NCBI GenBank assembly: GCA_937907205.1
Contig: CALESE010000023.1
Coordinates: 1 to 14,089 of the forward strand
Length of the DNA stretch: 14,089 nucleotides
DNA from: an uncultured Romboutsia sp.
GTDB taxonomy: Bacteria; Bacillota; Clostridia; Peptostreptococcales; Peptostreptococcaceae
Direction: 5' to 3'
The notes under the pieces are model-generated. The model did not search any database and was not told where the DNA came from. It was given only the letters and a program-made list of their open reading frames with translations. This document shows, piece after piece, positions 6,923 through 13,864 of the stretch (position 1 is its first letter; every line of letters begins with the position of its first letter). The translations under genes and the position numbers were made by a program.

Positions 6923-7390
6923 CTACTTTAACTTATCTAATATTTTATTAGTAATATATTCTTTATGCGTAGAAAAATATATTACTAATCCATTATAAAA
7001 TTTATCTGATAATTCAAGTATATCCTTCATTTGAGTTAAATTTTCTATAAATGTGTTTTTATCTATAAGTCCTACAATATAACTTATTAATACTTCTAAA
7101 AAATATGTAGCTTTAATTTCATAATCACTATGATTTTTAAGAGATTTTTGAACATATGGAGTTATACTTATATATGTAGCTATTTCTCCTATATCTTTAT
7201 TATTATAATTAATTATATTATCTAGTGAAGTTATTTTATATTCATCAGCTAAGTTAACACCTTTAAGTAAATCACATAATGTATTTACTATAAATTTATT
7301 TAAAGTATCACTATTATCTTTTAGCATAGATTTTGCTATAATTTCATCTGTAATATTTTCTACGTATTTTTCCAATTCTGCTAATCTCAT
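6923..7390 (-). CDS. Hypothetical protein, 155 aa, first gene of the kal cluster
   Basis: I recognise no family. The protein is probably soluble and mostly helical: an N-terminal MRLAELEKYVENITDEIIAKSM, mixed charged helices, and a more hydrophobic stretch around ATYFLEVLISYIVGLIDK (about 94-111). It contains one cysteine and no obvious catalytic motif. GGAGG lies 6 nt before the ATG at 7390. It is followed by the adenosyltransferase gene after 55 bp, on the same strand and without a hairpin between, so the three genes may be one transcript. This suggests but does not prove a role linked to B12 or lysine catabolism. Confidence 0.7.
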   Translation of the reverse strand: MRLAELEKYVENITDEIIAKSMLKDNSDTLNKFIVNTLCDLLKGVNLADEYKITSLDNIINYNNKDIGEIATYISITPYVQKSLKNHSDYEIKATYFLEVLISYIVGLIDKNTFIENLTQMKDILELSDKFYNGLVIYFSTHKEYITNKILDKLK

Positions 7391-7416
7391 GATATACCTC
7401 CATTTATTCTTATTAT

Positions 7417-7425
7417 ATTATACCA
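7417..7425 (-). promoter_or_regulatory. Extended -10 promoter of the kal cluster
   Basis: On the minus strand TGG precedes a perfect TATAAT (7422-7417). The -35 is poor, as expected for an extended -10 promoter. Transcription would start about 20 nt before the ATG at 7390. Confidence 0.5.
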
Positions 7426-7589
7426 AAATAATAAATAAGAAAATATATGTAATTTTAGAAATAAATAAACTTACATATAATAAGAGTATATCAAACATAT
7501 ATTTTACATTGTTAATTCTAATAATTAATAATATTTATACTAACTATATTGTATCTATAATAATATAGTTAAAACACTAAACTTGGTAT

Positions 7590-7892
7590 TTATGAGCCTA
7601 CTATAGTTCATCCATTTGGATGAAGTACTTTCCCTGACATATAGCTAGAATCATCACTTGCTAAAAATACATAGCTTGGAGCTATCTCAAATGGTTGACC
7701 TGCACGATTCATGGGTACTTTAGATGTATATGTTCCAAATGTTTCTACTTCTTCAGATGAGTATGATGATGGAATCAGAGGCGTCCATATTGGTCCTGGT
7801 GCAACTGTATTTACTCTTATTCCTTTTGAGACTAAATTTTTAGATAAATATCTAGTAAAAGATGTTATAGCTCCTTTGTTAGATCTATAATA
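7590..7892 (-). pseudogene. Short-chain dehydrogenase, 5'-truncated fragment
   Basis: An uninterrupted 95-codon frame, lying in the 763-bp gap between genes, matches the C-terminal part of classical SDR oxidoreductases close to the Bacillus YhdF/YhxC-type proteins. It starts at the active-site motif Y-x-x-x-K (YRSNKGAITSFTRYL), continues with IRVNTVAPGPIWTPLIPSS and then VPMNRAGQPFEIAPSYVFLA, and ends with SSYMSGKVLHPNG. A TGA at 7608-7610 then replaces the expected glycine of the C-terminal GGxxVxG, followed by TIVGS and TAA. The whole NAD(P)-binding N-terminal half is missing, with no homology to the right of 7892. The frame is otherwise intact, so the truncation is recent relative to its decay. 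The rest of the gap (7391-7589 and 7893-8093) shows only AT-rich DNA apart from the promoters listed. Confidence 0.85.
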
Positions 7893-8093
7893 TAATAAAT
7901 TCTCTTCTCTCTTTTAGATTTTTATTTTTATATCTACTGGGTATTTTTTATGTGATTTATTATCATATTCTTCCTTACAAATTTATTTGTCTTATAAAAT
8001 ATAAAAATAATTTACACTACTCTAATGTATTTAGTAAATTATTGAAATTCTAACTATATTTTTCATTTATCTATTTTATGTATTTTATATATA

Positions 8094-8102
8094 TGATATA
8101 CT
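8094..8102 (+). promoter_or_regulatory. Possible extended -10 promoter of the exchanger gene
   Basis: TGATATACT gives a TG-n-TATACT extended -10 about 50 nt before the ATG at 8154. The -35 region is weak. Confidence 0.35.
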
Positions 8103-8153
8103 ATTCTTTATATTAATATATATAATTTAATATTTATTATAAGGAGGATTTTG

Positions 8154-9113
8154 ATGTCATTTATATTTTTAATAATAGGATTTTTATTTCTTATTAAAGG
8201 TGCTGATATATTTGTTGAAGGTTCTTCAACAATTGCGAAAAAATTTAATGTTCCACCTATGGTTATAGGATTAACTATAGTAGCTATGGGAACAAGTGCT
8301 CCTGAAGCCGCGGTAAGTATTACTTCCTCTTTAGCAGGACAAAACGATATGAGTATTGCTAATGTTGTTGGTTCTAACTTCTTTAATATACTTGTTGTTT
8401 TAGGGGTTTCTTCTATAATAGCTAAACTACCTGTTCAAAAGGATACAATAAAAAGTGATACACCATTTTTAATACTTGTAAGTTCACTTTTATTAATATT
8501 TGGATTAAATTTAAAGCTTGGAAGATTAGAAGGTTTTATACTACTTGGCTTATTTACATTATTTTTAATAAACACAGTAAAATCTGGTATGAAATCTAGT
8601 AACTCTGATGTAGATACTAGTTCTAGTGAAGCGGCCGTTGCTATAGATATTTCACAAGATGATCAGATATCTGTACCTAAAACTATATTATTATGTATAG
8701 TAGGTGCTATTGGTATAATATTTGGCGGTGATTTAGTTGTAAATTCTGCAACTAATATAGCTACATCTTTTGGTATGAGTGCTAACTTAGTTGGTCTTAC
8801 TATAGTTGCAGTCGGAACTTCTTTACCTGAATTTGTAACATCTGTTGTAGCTACAAAAAAAGGTGAAACAGATATAGCTATAGGTAATGTAATTGGTTCT
8901 AACCTATTTAATATACTACTAGTTTTAGGATTAGCAGCTTCAATACATCCTATTGCTATGAGTACTCTAGCATTCATAGATATAGTATTTATGTTAGCAA
9001 TTACTATTTTACTATATATCTTTATGAAAAAAGATAATTCTTTAGTTAAAAAACAAGGTATATTATTAGTAGTTTTATATATTGCTTATATGATATTTAC
9101 TATAGTTAGATAA
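8154..9113 (+). CDS. Calcium/sodium antiporter, CaCA family (YrbG-like)
   Basis: Membrane cation exchanger of the CaCA superfamily, coupling Na+ (or H+) entry to Ca2+ efflux. The 319-aa protein has ten likely membrane segments in two homologous halves. The alpha-1 repeat has GTSAPEAAVSITSS with E51 and then ANVVGSNFFNI. The alpha-2 repeat has GTSLPEFVTSVVA with E226 and then GNVIGSNLFNI. Both glutamates and both GSN motifs are intact, so it should be active. The halves are joined by a polar loop (about 145-172, rich in S and D). I chose the ATG at 8154 rather than a TTG one codon upstream because AGGAGG lies 6 nt before it. It is monocistronic, with a long AT-rich upstream region and a strong terminator. 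Confidence 0.93.
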   Translation: MSFIFLIIGFLFLIKGADIFVEGSSTIAKKFNVPPMVIGLTIVAMGTSAPEAAVSITSSLAGQNDMSIANVVGSNFFNILVVLGVSSIIAKLPVQKDTIKSDTPFLILVSSLLLIFGLNLKLGRLEGFILLGLFTLFLINTVKSGMKSSNSDVDTSSSEAAVAIDISQDDQISVPKTILLCIVGAIGIIFGGDLVVNSATNIATSFGMSANLVGLTIVAVGTSLPEFVTSVVATKKGETDIAIGNVIGSNLFNILLVLGLAASIHPIAMSTLAFIDIVFMLAITILLYIFMKKDNSLVKKQGILLVVLYIAYMIFTIVR

Positions 9114-9130
9114 TAATATATTAAAATCTA

Positions 9131-9180
9131 TATAGTATAAAACCCTCCTAGAAATTACTATACTATTTCGGAGGGTTTTA
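9131..9180. terminator. Terminator after the exchanger gene
   Basis: An 11-bp perfect stem TAAAACCCTCC/GGAGGGTTTTA (9138-9148 and 9170-9180). A 7-bp alternative pairing (9132-9138 with 9160-9166) overlaps it and would be exclusive. T-rich flanks are present on both sides. Confidence 0.75.
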
Positions 9181-9288
9181 TATTATATGGATTTTTTCTA
9201 GGTATTTTGCATACATAAGCTTATACTATTTTCATTTCTATTGTATATATTTTTAAACTGCATACTCAAAATAAAAATGTTGTAAACT

Positions 9289-9468
9289 TTAATATTTCAA
9301 ATGATTTTTTATTTCATCTATACTTGGTTCATAATCCATCCATAAACTTTCGCTATTTGATAATTCATCAACTTCATCTCTTATACAAAATGTACATCTA
9401 CATAGACATGCATTTGTTATATTTACATAAAGACTATCTTCTATTGTATATAAAATATTCATACTCAT
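9289..9468 (-). pseudogene. Radical SAM protein, N-terminal fragment
   Basis: A 59-codon frame starting at the ATG at 9468. It carries the start of a radical SAM domain: LYVNITNACLCRCTFCIRD holds CxxxCxxC (C21, C25, C28), the [4Fe-4S] cluster site, and SLWMDYEPSIDEI follows. It resembles the opening of the TatD-linked radical SAM family, which is about 200 aa long, but a TAA stops it after K-N-H-L-K-Y, before any SAM-binding barrel. The upstream ribosome binding site is weak. I see no continuation in other frames at 9181-9288, so it is a truncated remnant rather than one frameshift. It lies directly downstream of the ECF S component gene on the same strand. Confidence 0.75.
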
Positions 9469-9492
9469 AACTTTATTTTTCCTTTTCTCATA

Positions 9493-10005
9493 TTAATTTA
9501 AAATCTTTTTCTTTAGTTCTAATTTATCAAAAGATATGCCTAGTAAAATAAATACTATAAAACTTCCTATTGGCTGTATTAATCCTATAGATGTAAATAT
9601 AAATGCTGCAAGAAAATTACCAAATATAATTCCTTCTGCTACCATATATAAAATCATACCTATAATTCCTGCTATTAATGTACCTATAATATTTTTTTTA
9701 TTTATAAATTTATCACGATTAGATGATATAAATAAAACTAATAGTGGTTTTATTATCATAGTTGGTATTACCCATATTACAGAACCAGTTATAAGATCTG
9801 CCATACCAGCTCCAATTGCCGCTGAAATCATTGCATATGGCCTTGGAAGTAATGTAGCAGCTATATATATAAGTGCATCTCCAATATGTACATACCCTCC
9901 ATTTGCACCTATTGGTATATGTAATATGTATGCCGTTGTTAAACATATAATTGATGCAAATAATCCAGTTAAAATTAATAGTTTTATTTTTATGGTATTA
10001 TTCAA
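9493..10005 (-). CDS. ECF transporter S component
   Basis: Substrate-binding membrane subunit of an energy-coupling factor importer; the shared EcfA/EcfT module is not in this window. The 170-aa protein has about six hydrophobic segments and the usual S-component length. ANGGYVHIGDALIYIAATLL (34-53), with the HIGDA motif, resembles vitamin-type S components such as ThiW/HmpT relatives, followed by SAAIGAGMADLITG and PTMIIKPLLV. The substrate cannot be assigned. The start is a TTG at 10005 (no ATG is suitably placed), with a GGGGG stretch 7 nt upstream. A truncated radical SAM fragment follows on the same strand; in other Clostridia I recall this S-component type paired with TatD-linked radical SAM proteins, so an operon may have decayed. 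Operator-like repeats lie about 90 bp upstream. Confidence 0.8.
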   Translation of the reverse strand: MNNTIKIKLLILTGLFASIICLTTAYILHIPIGANGGYVHIGDALIYIAATLLPRPYAMISAAIGAGMADLITGSVIWVIPTMIIKPLLVLFISSNRDKFINKKNIIGTLIAGIIGMILYMVAEGIIFGNFLAAFIFTSIGLIQPIGSFIVFILLGISFDKLELKKKILN

Positions 10006-10091
10006 ACCTATTCCCCCATTTCTTCTACTTTTGTATATTTAATTTCTATATTTATATTACTATGATTATTTAATATTTTATATATATTCAA

Positions 10092-10131
10092 ATACAATTT
10101 GTTTAAAACTCAAATTGTATCAATACAATTT
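10092..10131 (-). promoter_or_regulatory. Operator-like triple half-site upstream of the ECF gene
   Basis: ATACAATTT occurs at 10092-10100 and 10123-10131, and its reverse complement AAATTGTAT at 10112-10120. The last two form a perfect inverted repeat with a 2-nt spacer. Centres are about 20 and 11 bp apart, near two turns and one turn of the helix. The first copy overlaps a region that could act as a promoter for the ECF gene. The regulator is unknown. Confidence 0.5.
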
Positions 10132-10138
10132 ACCTAAT

Positions 10139-10170
10139 ATAAAAGACGAGAAAAAAATCTCGTCTTTTAT
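10139..10170. terminator. Terminator of the 53-aa gene
   Basis: A 13-bp perfect stem (10139-10151 and 10158-10170) with a 6-nt loop and T-rich 3' arm on both strands. It lies 11 nt past the stop of the minus-strand gene. Confidence 0.75.
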
Positions 10171-10181
10171 ATTTATTTACC

Positions 10182-10343
10182 TTATTTTTTCATTTTATGT
10201 TTTATATCATCTACTTTGCCTTCCATTATATGCATAGCATCTTTTACATCATCTTTTACATCTTTAGTTAATTCTTTTGCCATAAATTGTGCTTTTTGAG
10301 CAGTTTGTTTTACGTCTTGTTTTAATTTATCCATCTCTGACAT
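10182..10343 (-). CDS. Small highly charged helical protein, 53 aa
   Basis: The frame begins MSEMDKLKQDVKQTAQKAQ and is rich in K, D and M (VKDDVKDAMHIMEGKVDDIK), probably one long amphipathic helix. A strong AGGAGG lies 8 nt before the ATG at 10343, and a strong terminator follows its stop. These signals and the regular amphipathic pattern support a real gene despite its length. It resembles small stress-induced or apolipoprotein-like bacterial proteins such as the CsbD/YtxH type in composition only, which is not a homology claim. An inverted repeat (ATAGATA/TATCTAT, 10376-10382 and 10388-10394) lies just upstream in its likely promoter region. Confidence 0.7.
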   Translation of the reverse strand: MSEMDKLKQDVKQTAQKAQFMAKELTKDVKDDVKDAMHIMEGKVDDIKHKMKK

Positions 10344-10513
10344 AGTATTTTCCTCCTAAATTACTTTATAATTTGATAGATAATTACTATCTATAGTATT
10401 TTGCCCAATATTTTTATAAATAAAATTGAAAATACTCTATAATTTAAATTATAAATTATTTAACCCTTAATCTTTAATTTTCATAATATATTAATAAAAC
10501 AAGGAGTGATTTT

Positions 10514-10999
10514 ATGACATCATACATTATGTACGGTTTATGTATTATTATTTTTATAATATCTTTTATCAAAGATAAAAATAAAACTAAAGCCGCACTT
10601 AAAAGATCTTTTAAATCTTTTGAAAATATTATGCCACAATTTTTATTTATAATGTTAACCATTTCTGTAATTTTGTCAATTATAAATCCAAATACAATAT
10701 CATCTATTATTGGTAATGACTCAGGATTTTTAGGTACATCTTTATCTGCAATTGTTGGTTCTATTACAATGATGCCCACTTTTGTTGCTTTTTCAACTGG
10801 TGATTCTTTGCTTAAAAGTGGTGCTGGATATGCTCAAGTATCAGCTATGATTTCAACACTTACAATGGTTGGTGTACTAACATTTCCTATGGAGTCTCAA
10901 TATATTGGAAAAAAAGCTGCTTTTTTTAGAAACTTTATGGCTTTTTTATTTGCATTTGTAGTAGCTTTTTTTGTAGGAGGTATATATAATGGATTTTAG
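10514..10999 (+). CDS. Split permease, first half (ArsP-like)
   Basis: A 161-aa integral membrane protein with about five hydrophobic segments. It has the half-permease signature of the PF03773 (ArsP_1, formerly DUF318) group: GTSLSAIVGSITMMPTFVAF near 76-95, then AMISTLTMVGVLTFPMES. AAGGAGTGA lies 4 nt before the ATG. The second half begins inside its last codons, so both are translated together and probably assemble into one transporter. In full-length members these halves are joined in one protein of about 300-350 aa. The substrate is unknown; ArsP members export organic arsenicals, but other PF03773 permeases are uncharacterised, and no ars gene lies nearby. Confidence 0.8.
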   Translation: MTSYIMYGLCIIIFIISFIKDKNKTKAALKRSFKSFENIMPQFLFIMLTISVILSIINPNTISSIIGNDSGFLGTSLSAIVGSITMMPTFVAFSTGDSLLKSGAGYAQVSAMISTLTMVGVLTFPMESQYIGKKAAFFRNFMAFLFAFVVAFFVGGIYNGF

Positions 11000-11519
11000 G
11001 TTTATAATACATCGATATAAATATTTTTTGATAAGTTTATTTATTTCTATTGGAATCTATTTTTTTAATACTAGTTTAGGTACTAATATATTTATTAATG
11101 CTAAGTCTAGTCTTTTTCAAATGATATCTATTTTACCACCTGTAATGATACTTCTAGGATTTTTAGATACTTGGGTTTCTAGAGAATATTTTGTTAAATA
11201 TATGGGTGATAACTCTGGTATACTAGGAATACTATTAGCATTTTTAATAGCTTTCTTTGCTGCTGGACCTATGTACGCAGCATTTCCTTTTACTGCTGTA
11301 TTATTAAAAAAAGGTGTTAAATTTTCTAATATTATGATTTTTTTAAATGCATGGTGTGTTACTAAGTTTTCTACACTATTATTTGAATTTGGAGCTTTAG
11401 GTTATAAGTTCACTTTAATTAGACTTATTATAGATATTCCTGGTGTAATAATAATGGGTTATATTATTGATTATCTAGTAAACAAATGTAGATTATTCAC
11501 CAAAATAAAATTATTTTAA
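10989..11519 (+). CDS. Split permease, second half (ArsP-like)
   Basis: A 176-aa membrane protein with about six hydrophobic segments. GILLAFLIAFFAAGPMYAAF mirrors the corresponding segment of the first half (inverted-repeat symmetry of PF03773 permeases), followed by PFTAVLLKKGVKFSNIMIFL, LNAWCVTKFSTLLFEFG and a helix with DIPGVIIMGY. The ATG at 10989 overlaps the first gene by 11 nt, and its AGGAGGT site lies inside that gene, a classic translational coupling arrangement. Both frames are intact, and the break falls at a loop, so this looks like a stable split rather than a frameshift. The pair probably acts as a heterodimer. Confidence 0.8.
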   Translation: MDFRFIIHRYKYFLISLFISIGIYFFNTSLGTNIFINAKSSLFQMISILPPVMILLGFLDTWVSREYFVKYMGDNSGILGILLAFLIAFFAAGPMYAAFPFTAVLLKKGVKFSNIMIFLNAWCVTKFSTLLFEFGALGYKFTLIRLIIDIPGVIIMGYIIDYLVNKCRLFTKIKLF

Positions 11520-11543
11520 TATATGAAAAATTAAATTTATATA

Positions 11544-11580
11544 ATAAAAAATTCTCCCATAACCTGACAATTATGGGAGA
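11544..11580 (-). terminator. Terminator on the two-component operon side
   Basis: A 10-bp perfect stem TCTCCCATAA/TTATGGGAGA (11553-11562 and 11571-11580) with an 8-nt loop. On the minus strand it is followed by a strong T-run; the plus side has none. It lies 157 nt past the kinase stop. GGGAGAAT at 11618-11625 (plus strand) can pair with ATTCTCCC at 11551-11558, overlapping this stem. Confidence 0.7.
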
Positions 11581-11736
11581 TAAATAGTTGTAATAACAAA
11601 TTCTATGTGAGGATTGAGGGAGAATCATTATTACATTAGGGTATTATATTATGTTTTTTAAGCTAGTCTTTTTACTATTTTATAATACATTTTCTATATG
11701 AATTTACTATGAGTTTCTTATGAAAAGTGTTAGAAT

Positions 11737-13017
11737 TTAAATTATTATTGTGAAAACTACTGAATTTTCCTTATTACTTAGTTTATGGACAAATCCATGG
11801 TTATTAAGTATTTGATTCACTAAATAAAGTCCTAATCCACTTCCACCAGTTTTTCTCGAACGAGATTTTTCTATTCTAAAAAATGGTTTAAATATTTCTT
11901 TTAGATATTTATCATCTATTTTTGTTCCCGTATTTTCAATCTCTACGTATATTTTTTTGATGATATTTCTTTTAGTAGATTTATTATTTTTTGTATAAAG
12001 ATTAATTATAAGCTTTTCATTATTAGGCGAATATTTAATAGCATTATTTATTATATTATTTATAGCTTTTGTCATTCTTTCTTCGTCACATTCTATAAAT
12101 ATATCATCATCAATATTTAGTTCTGTCTTTATATTTTTTTCTTCTATTAAAAATGCTTGTCTATTTACTAATTTATATAGCAATTTACTTAGATTAATTT
12201 TTTTTAAATATAAATCTTTTTCTAATATTTCACATTTAGATATTTCCATCATTTCATTTACTAGCTCTTTAAGTTCTTGAGTTGATTCATATGATTTTTT
12301 TAAATAAGCATCTCTATCTTTATATTTACCTATATTATAAATCATCCCTTCTAATTGTCCACTGATTATCGTTATTGGAGTCTTCAATTCATGGGAAATA
12401 GTTGCTACAAAATCTTTTCTTCTACTTTCTGCTTCTCTTTCTTTTTCTATAATCTCTATTAATGGCTTAGTTATAACATTAGAGTATATATATGCACCTA
12501 TTGCACCTATCAATATAGCTATTCCCATAATGTATGGCATAATTTTTCTAATAACATCACTAGCTTCATCTATTGGTTGCAATGGCATTACAATGTCTAC
12601 TCTATAAAAACCATAATAATCATTAGTTTTTAGATATACAGTTGTTTGATATTGTTCTATGTATTCTTTTGGTCTATTACCTAAAATAAACCGAGTATAA
12701 TTTTTCAATATAAAATCAGAATTACCATCTATTATTCGCCCATTTTGATCTCTTATTAATACTGAAAAATTATTTTTCTTTGCAATATAAGAAATTTCTT
12801 CTTTTAAAAATTCTGTATCTTTATATTTAGAATTCTCAGTTAACCTATTTATACTATTTTCGAGTTCTTCAATTTTATATTTTTTATAATATACTGGTAA
12901 TAAAGAATTTAAGATAAAATATATAATTATAGCTAAAGCTATTAAAAGAGCTGTCGTTATAGAAAATAGTTTATATTTTATATTTAAATTTTCCCATTTA
13001 TTAAATATCTTTTTCAA
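11737..13017 (-). CDS. Sensor histidine kinase, two-component system
   Basis: Membrane sensor that autophosphorylates on a histidine and passes the phosphate to the regulator at 13001-13669. The 426-aa protein has TM1 (about 16-38), an extracytoplasmic domain (about 39-157), TM2 (about 158-180) and a short HAMP-like linker (ITKPLIEIIEKE). The HisKA segment VATISHELKTP carries H209. The ATPase domain has an N-box (NNIINNAIKYSP, 320-331), a G1 box reading ENTGTKID in place of DxGxGI (a variant known in VanS-like kinases), FKPFFRIEKSRS, and a G2 box GGSGLGLYL. The start is TTG at 13017, which overlaps the regulator gene by 17 nt, implying translational coupling. The sensed signal is unknown. Confidence 0.92.
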   Translation of the reverse strand: MKKIFNKWENLNIKYKLFSITTALLIALAIIIYFILNSLLPVYYKKYKIEELENSINRLTENSKYKDTEFLKEEISYIAKKNNFSVLIRDQNGRIIDGNSDFILKNYTRFILGNRPKEYIEQYQTTVYLKTNDYYGFYRVDIVMPLQPIDEASDVIRKIMPYIMGIAILIGAIGAYIYSNVITKPLIEIIEKEREAESRRKDFVATISHELKTPITIISGQLEGMIYNIGKYKDRDAYLKKSYESTQELKELVNEMMEISKCEILEKDLYLKKINLSKLLYKLVNRQAFLIEEKNIKTELNIDDDIFIECDEERMTKAINNIINNAIKYSPNNEKLIINLYTKNNKSTKRNIIKKIYVEIENTGTKIDDKYLKEIFKPFFRIEKSRSRKTGGSGLGLYLVNQILNNHGFVHKLSNKENSVVFTIII

Positions 13018-13669
13018 GTGTATATCCTATACCTTTTACTGTTTTTATATATGGTATCTTAATTTTTTTTCTTATATTTTTTATATGTGCATCAACTATT
13101 CTTGTATCTCCATAATAATCATATCCCCATATACTATCTAATAAATTTTCTCTTGTTATTACTTGTGGATACTTTTCTATAAGTGTTTTTAATATATTAA
13201 ATTCTTTTAATGTTAATTCAATATTTTCATCTCCAATTTGAACTGAATATGTACTTAAATTTAGTTTTAGCTTTTCAAAATTTATTGTATTATTATCATT
13301 ACTTTTTATGCTACGTCTAAGTATTGCTTCAACCCTTTTTATTAATAAATTAAATGAAAATGGCTTTGTTATATAATCATCACACTCTAACTCAAAACCT
13401 TTTACTTGATTACTTTCTTCATTTAATGCTGTCAAAAATATTATTGGAACATTTGAACTTTGTCTTATCATTTTACATACTGCATATCCATCTAAATTTG
13501 GCATCATTACATCTAAGATTATTAAATCATAATTTTCTTGCTTAAATTTTTGTATACCCTCTAATCCATCATTTGCTGAATCTACTTTATATCCTTCTGA
13601 GATTAGAAACTCTACTATAAGCTCTTGTATATTAAAATCATCTTCTATAACTAAAATAGATGAGTTCAT
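13001..13669 (-). CDS. OmpR/PhoB-family response regulator
   Basis: Transcription factor activated by the partner kinase. The 222-aa protein has a receiver domain (1-118) with the acidic pair D10-D11, the phosphoacceptor D53 (LDVMMP), T80 (LTA) and K102 (TKPF), all intact. The winged-helix DNA-binding domain (about 125-222) has LTLKEFNILKTLIEKYPQV, RENLLDSIWGYDYYGD, RIVDAHIKNIRKKI and KTVKGIGYTLE. AAGGAG lies 8 nt before the ATG. The kinase gene follows with a 17-nt overlap. The AT-rich 5' region (13670-13737) must hold the promoter, ending at a terminator and IS remnant, so an upstream reader is unlikely. Targets are not evident; the permease genes are convergent. Confidence 0.95.
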   Translation of the reverse strand: MNSSILVIEDDFNIQELIVEFLISEGYKVDSANDGLEGIQKFKQENYDLIILDVMMPNLDGYAVCKMIRQSSNVPIIFLTALNEESNQVKGFELECDDYITKPFSFNLLIKRVEAILRRSIKSNDNNTINFEKLKLNLSTYSVQIGDENIELTLKEFNILKTLIEKYPQVITRENLLDSIWGYDYYGDTRIVDAHIKNIRKKIKIPYIKTVKGIGYTLEKDI

Positions 13670-13732
13670 TTTATCAACTCCTTATAATTTATTTTTATAT
13701 GAATATATACATTTATATTATATACAAAAATA

Positions 13733-13762
13733 TAAAAATCTCTCTATATATTATAGAGAGAT
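13733..13762 (-). terminator. Stem-loop with T-tract abutting the right IS end
   Basis: An 11-bp perfect stem ATCTCTCTATA/TATAGAGAGAT (13738-13748 and 13752-13762) with a 3-nt loop, followed on the minus strand by a T-run (13738-13734). It begins where the inverted IS end repeat stops, mirroring the arrangement at 443. Confidence 0.7.
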
Positions 13763-13864
13763 CAGACTGTAGACAAAATAGCCATTTTTAATAAATTAAA
13801 AATGGCTATTTTCTTTTTTATAAAGATTTTTAGTGATAAAATACTAAAAATAGGTGTAAGCCTT
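13762..13864 (-). repeat. IS1182-like element 3' end, right inverted copy
   Basis: Inverted copy of 342-443. The internal hairpin is longer here, a 17-bp perfect stem (13775-13791 and 13796-13812) followed by a T-run. No transposase remnant adjoins it: from 13865 onward the sequence no longer matches the left side. It is therefore only the last about 100 bp of the element; the rest has been lost or was never here. Confidence 0.8.

Noticed and set aside
7541..7571. A 10-bp inverted repeat below the SDR fragment
   Set aside because: It might be the old terminator of that gene, but it lacks a T-run and is AT-rich.
8663..8977. A 104-aa open frame on the minus strand
   Set aside because: Lies inside the CaCA exchanger gene on the opposite strand, with no start signals.
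9536..10042. A 168-aa open frame on the plus strand
   Set aside because: It is antisense to the ECF S component, rich in P and I as expected for a mirrored membrane gene, and has no ribosome binding site.
10438..10453. A perfect 16-bp AT-only palindrome upstream of the split permease
   Set aside because: AT-only palindromes are frequent at this base composition, and nothing else marks it as an operator.
11509..11637. A 42-codon minus-strand frame starting MILPQSSHR
   Set aside because: No ribosome binding site, and it runs through the terminator and into the permease gene.
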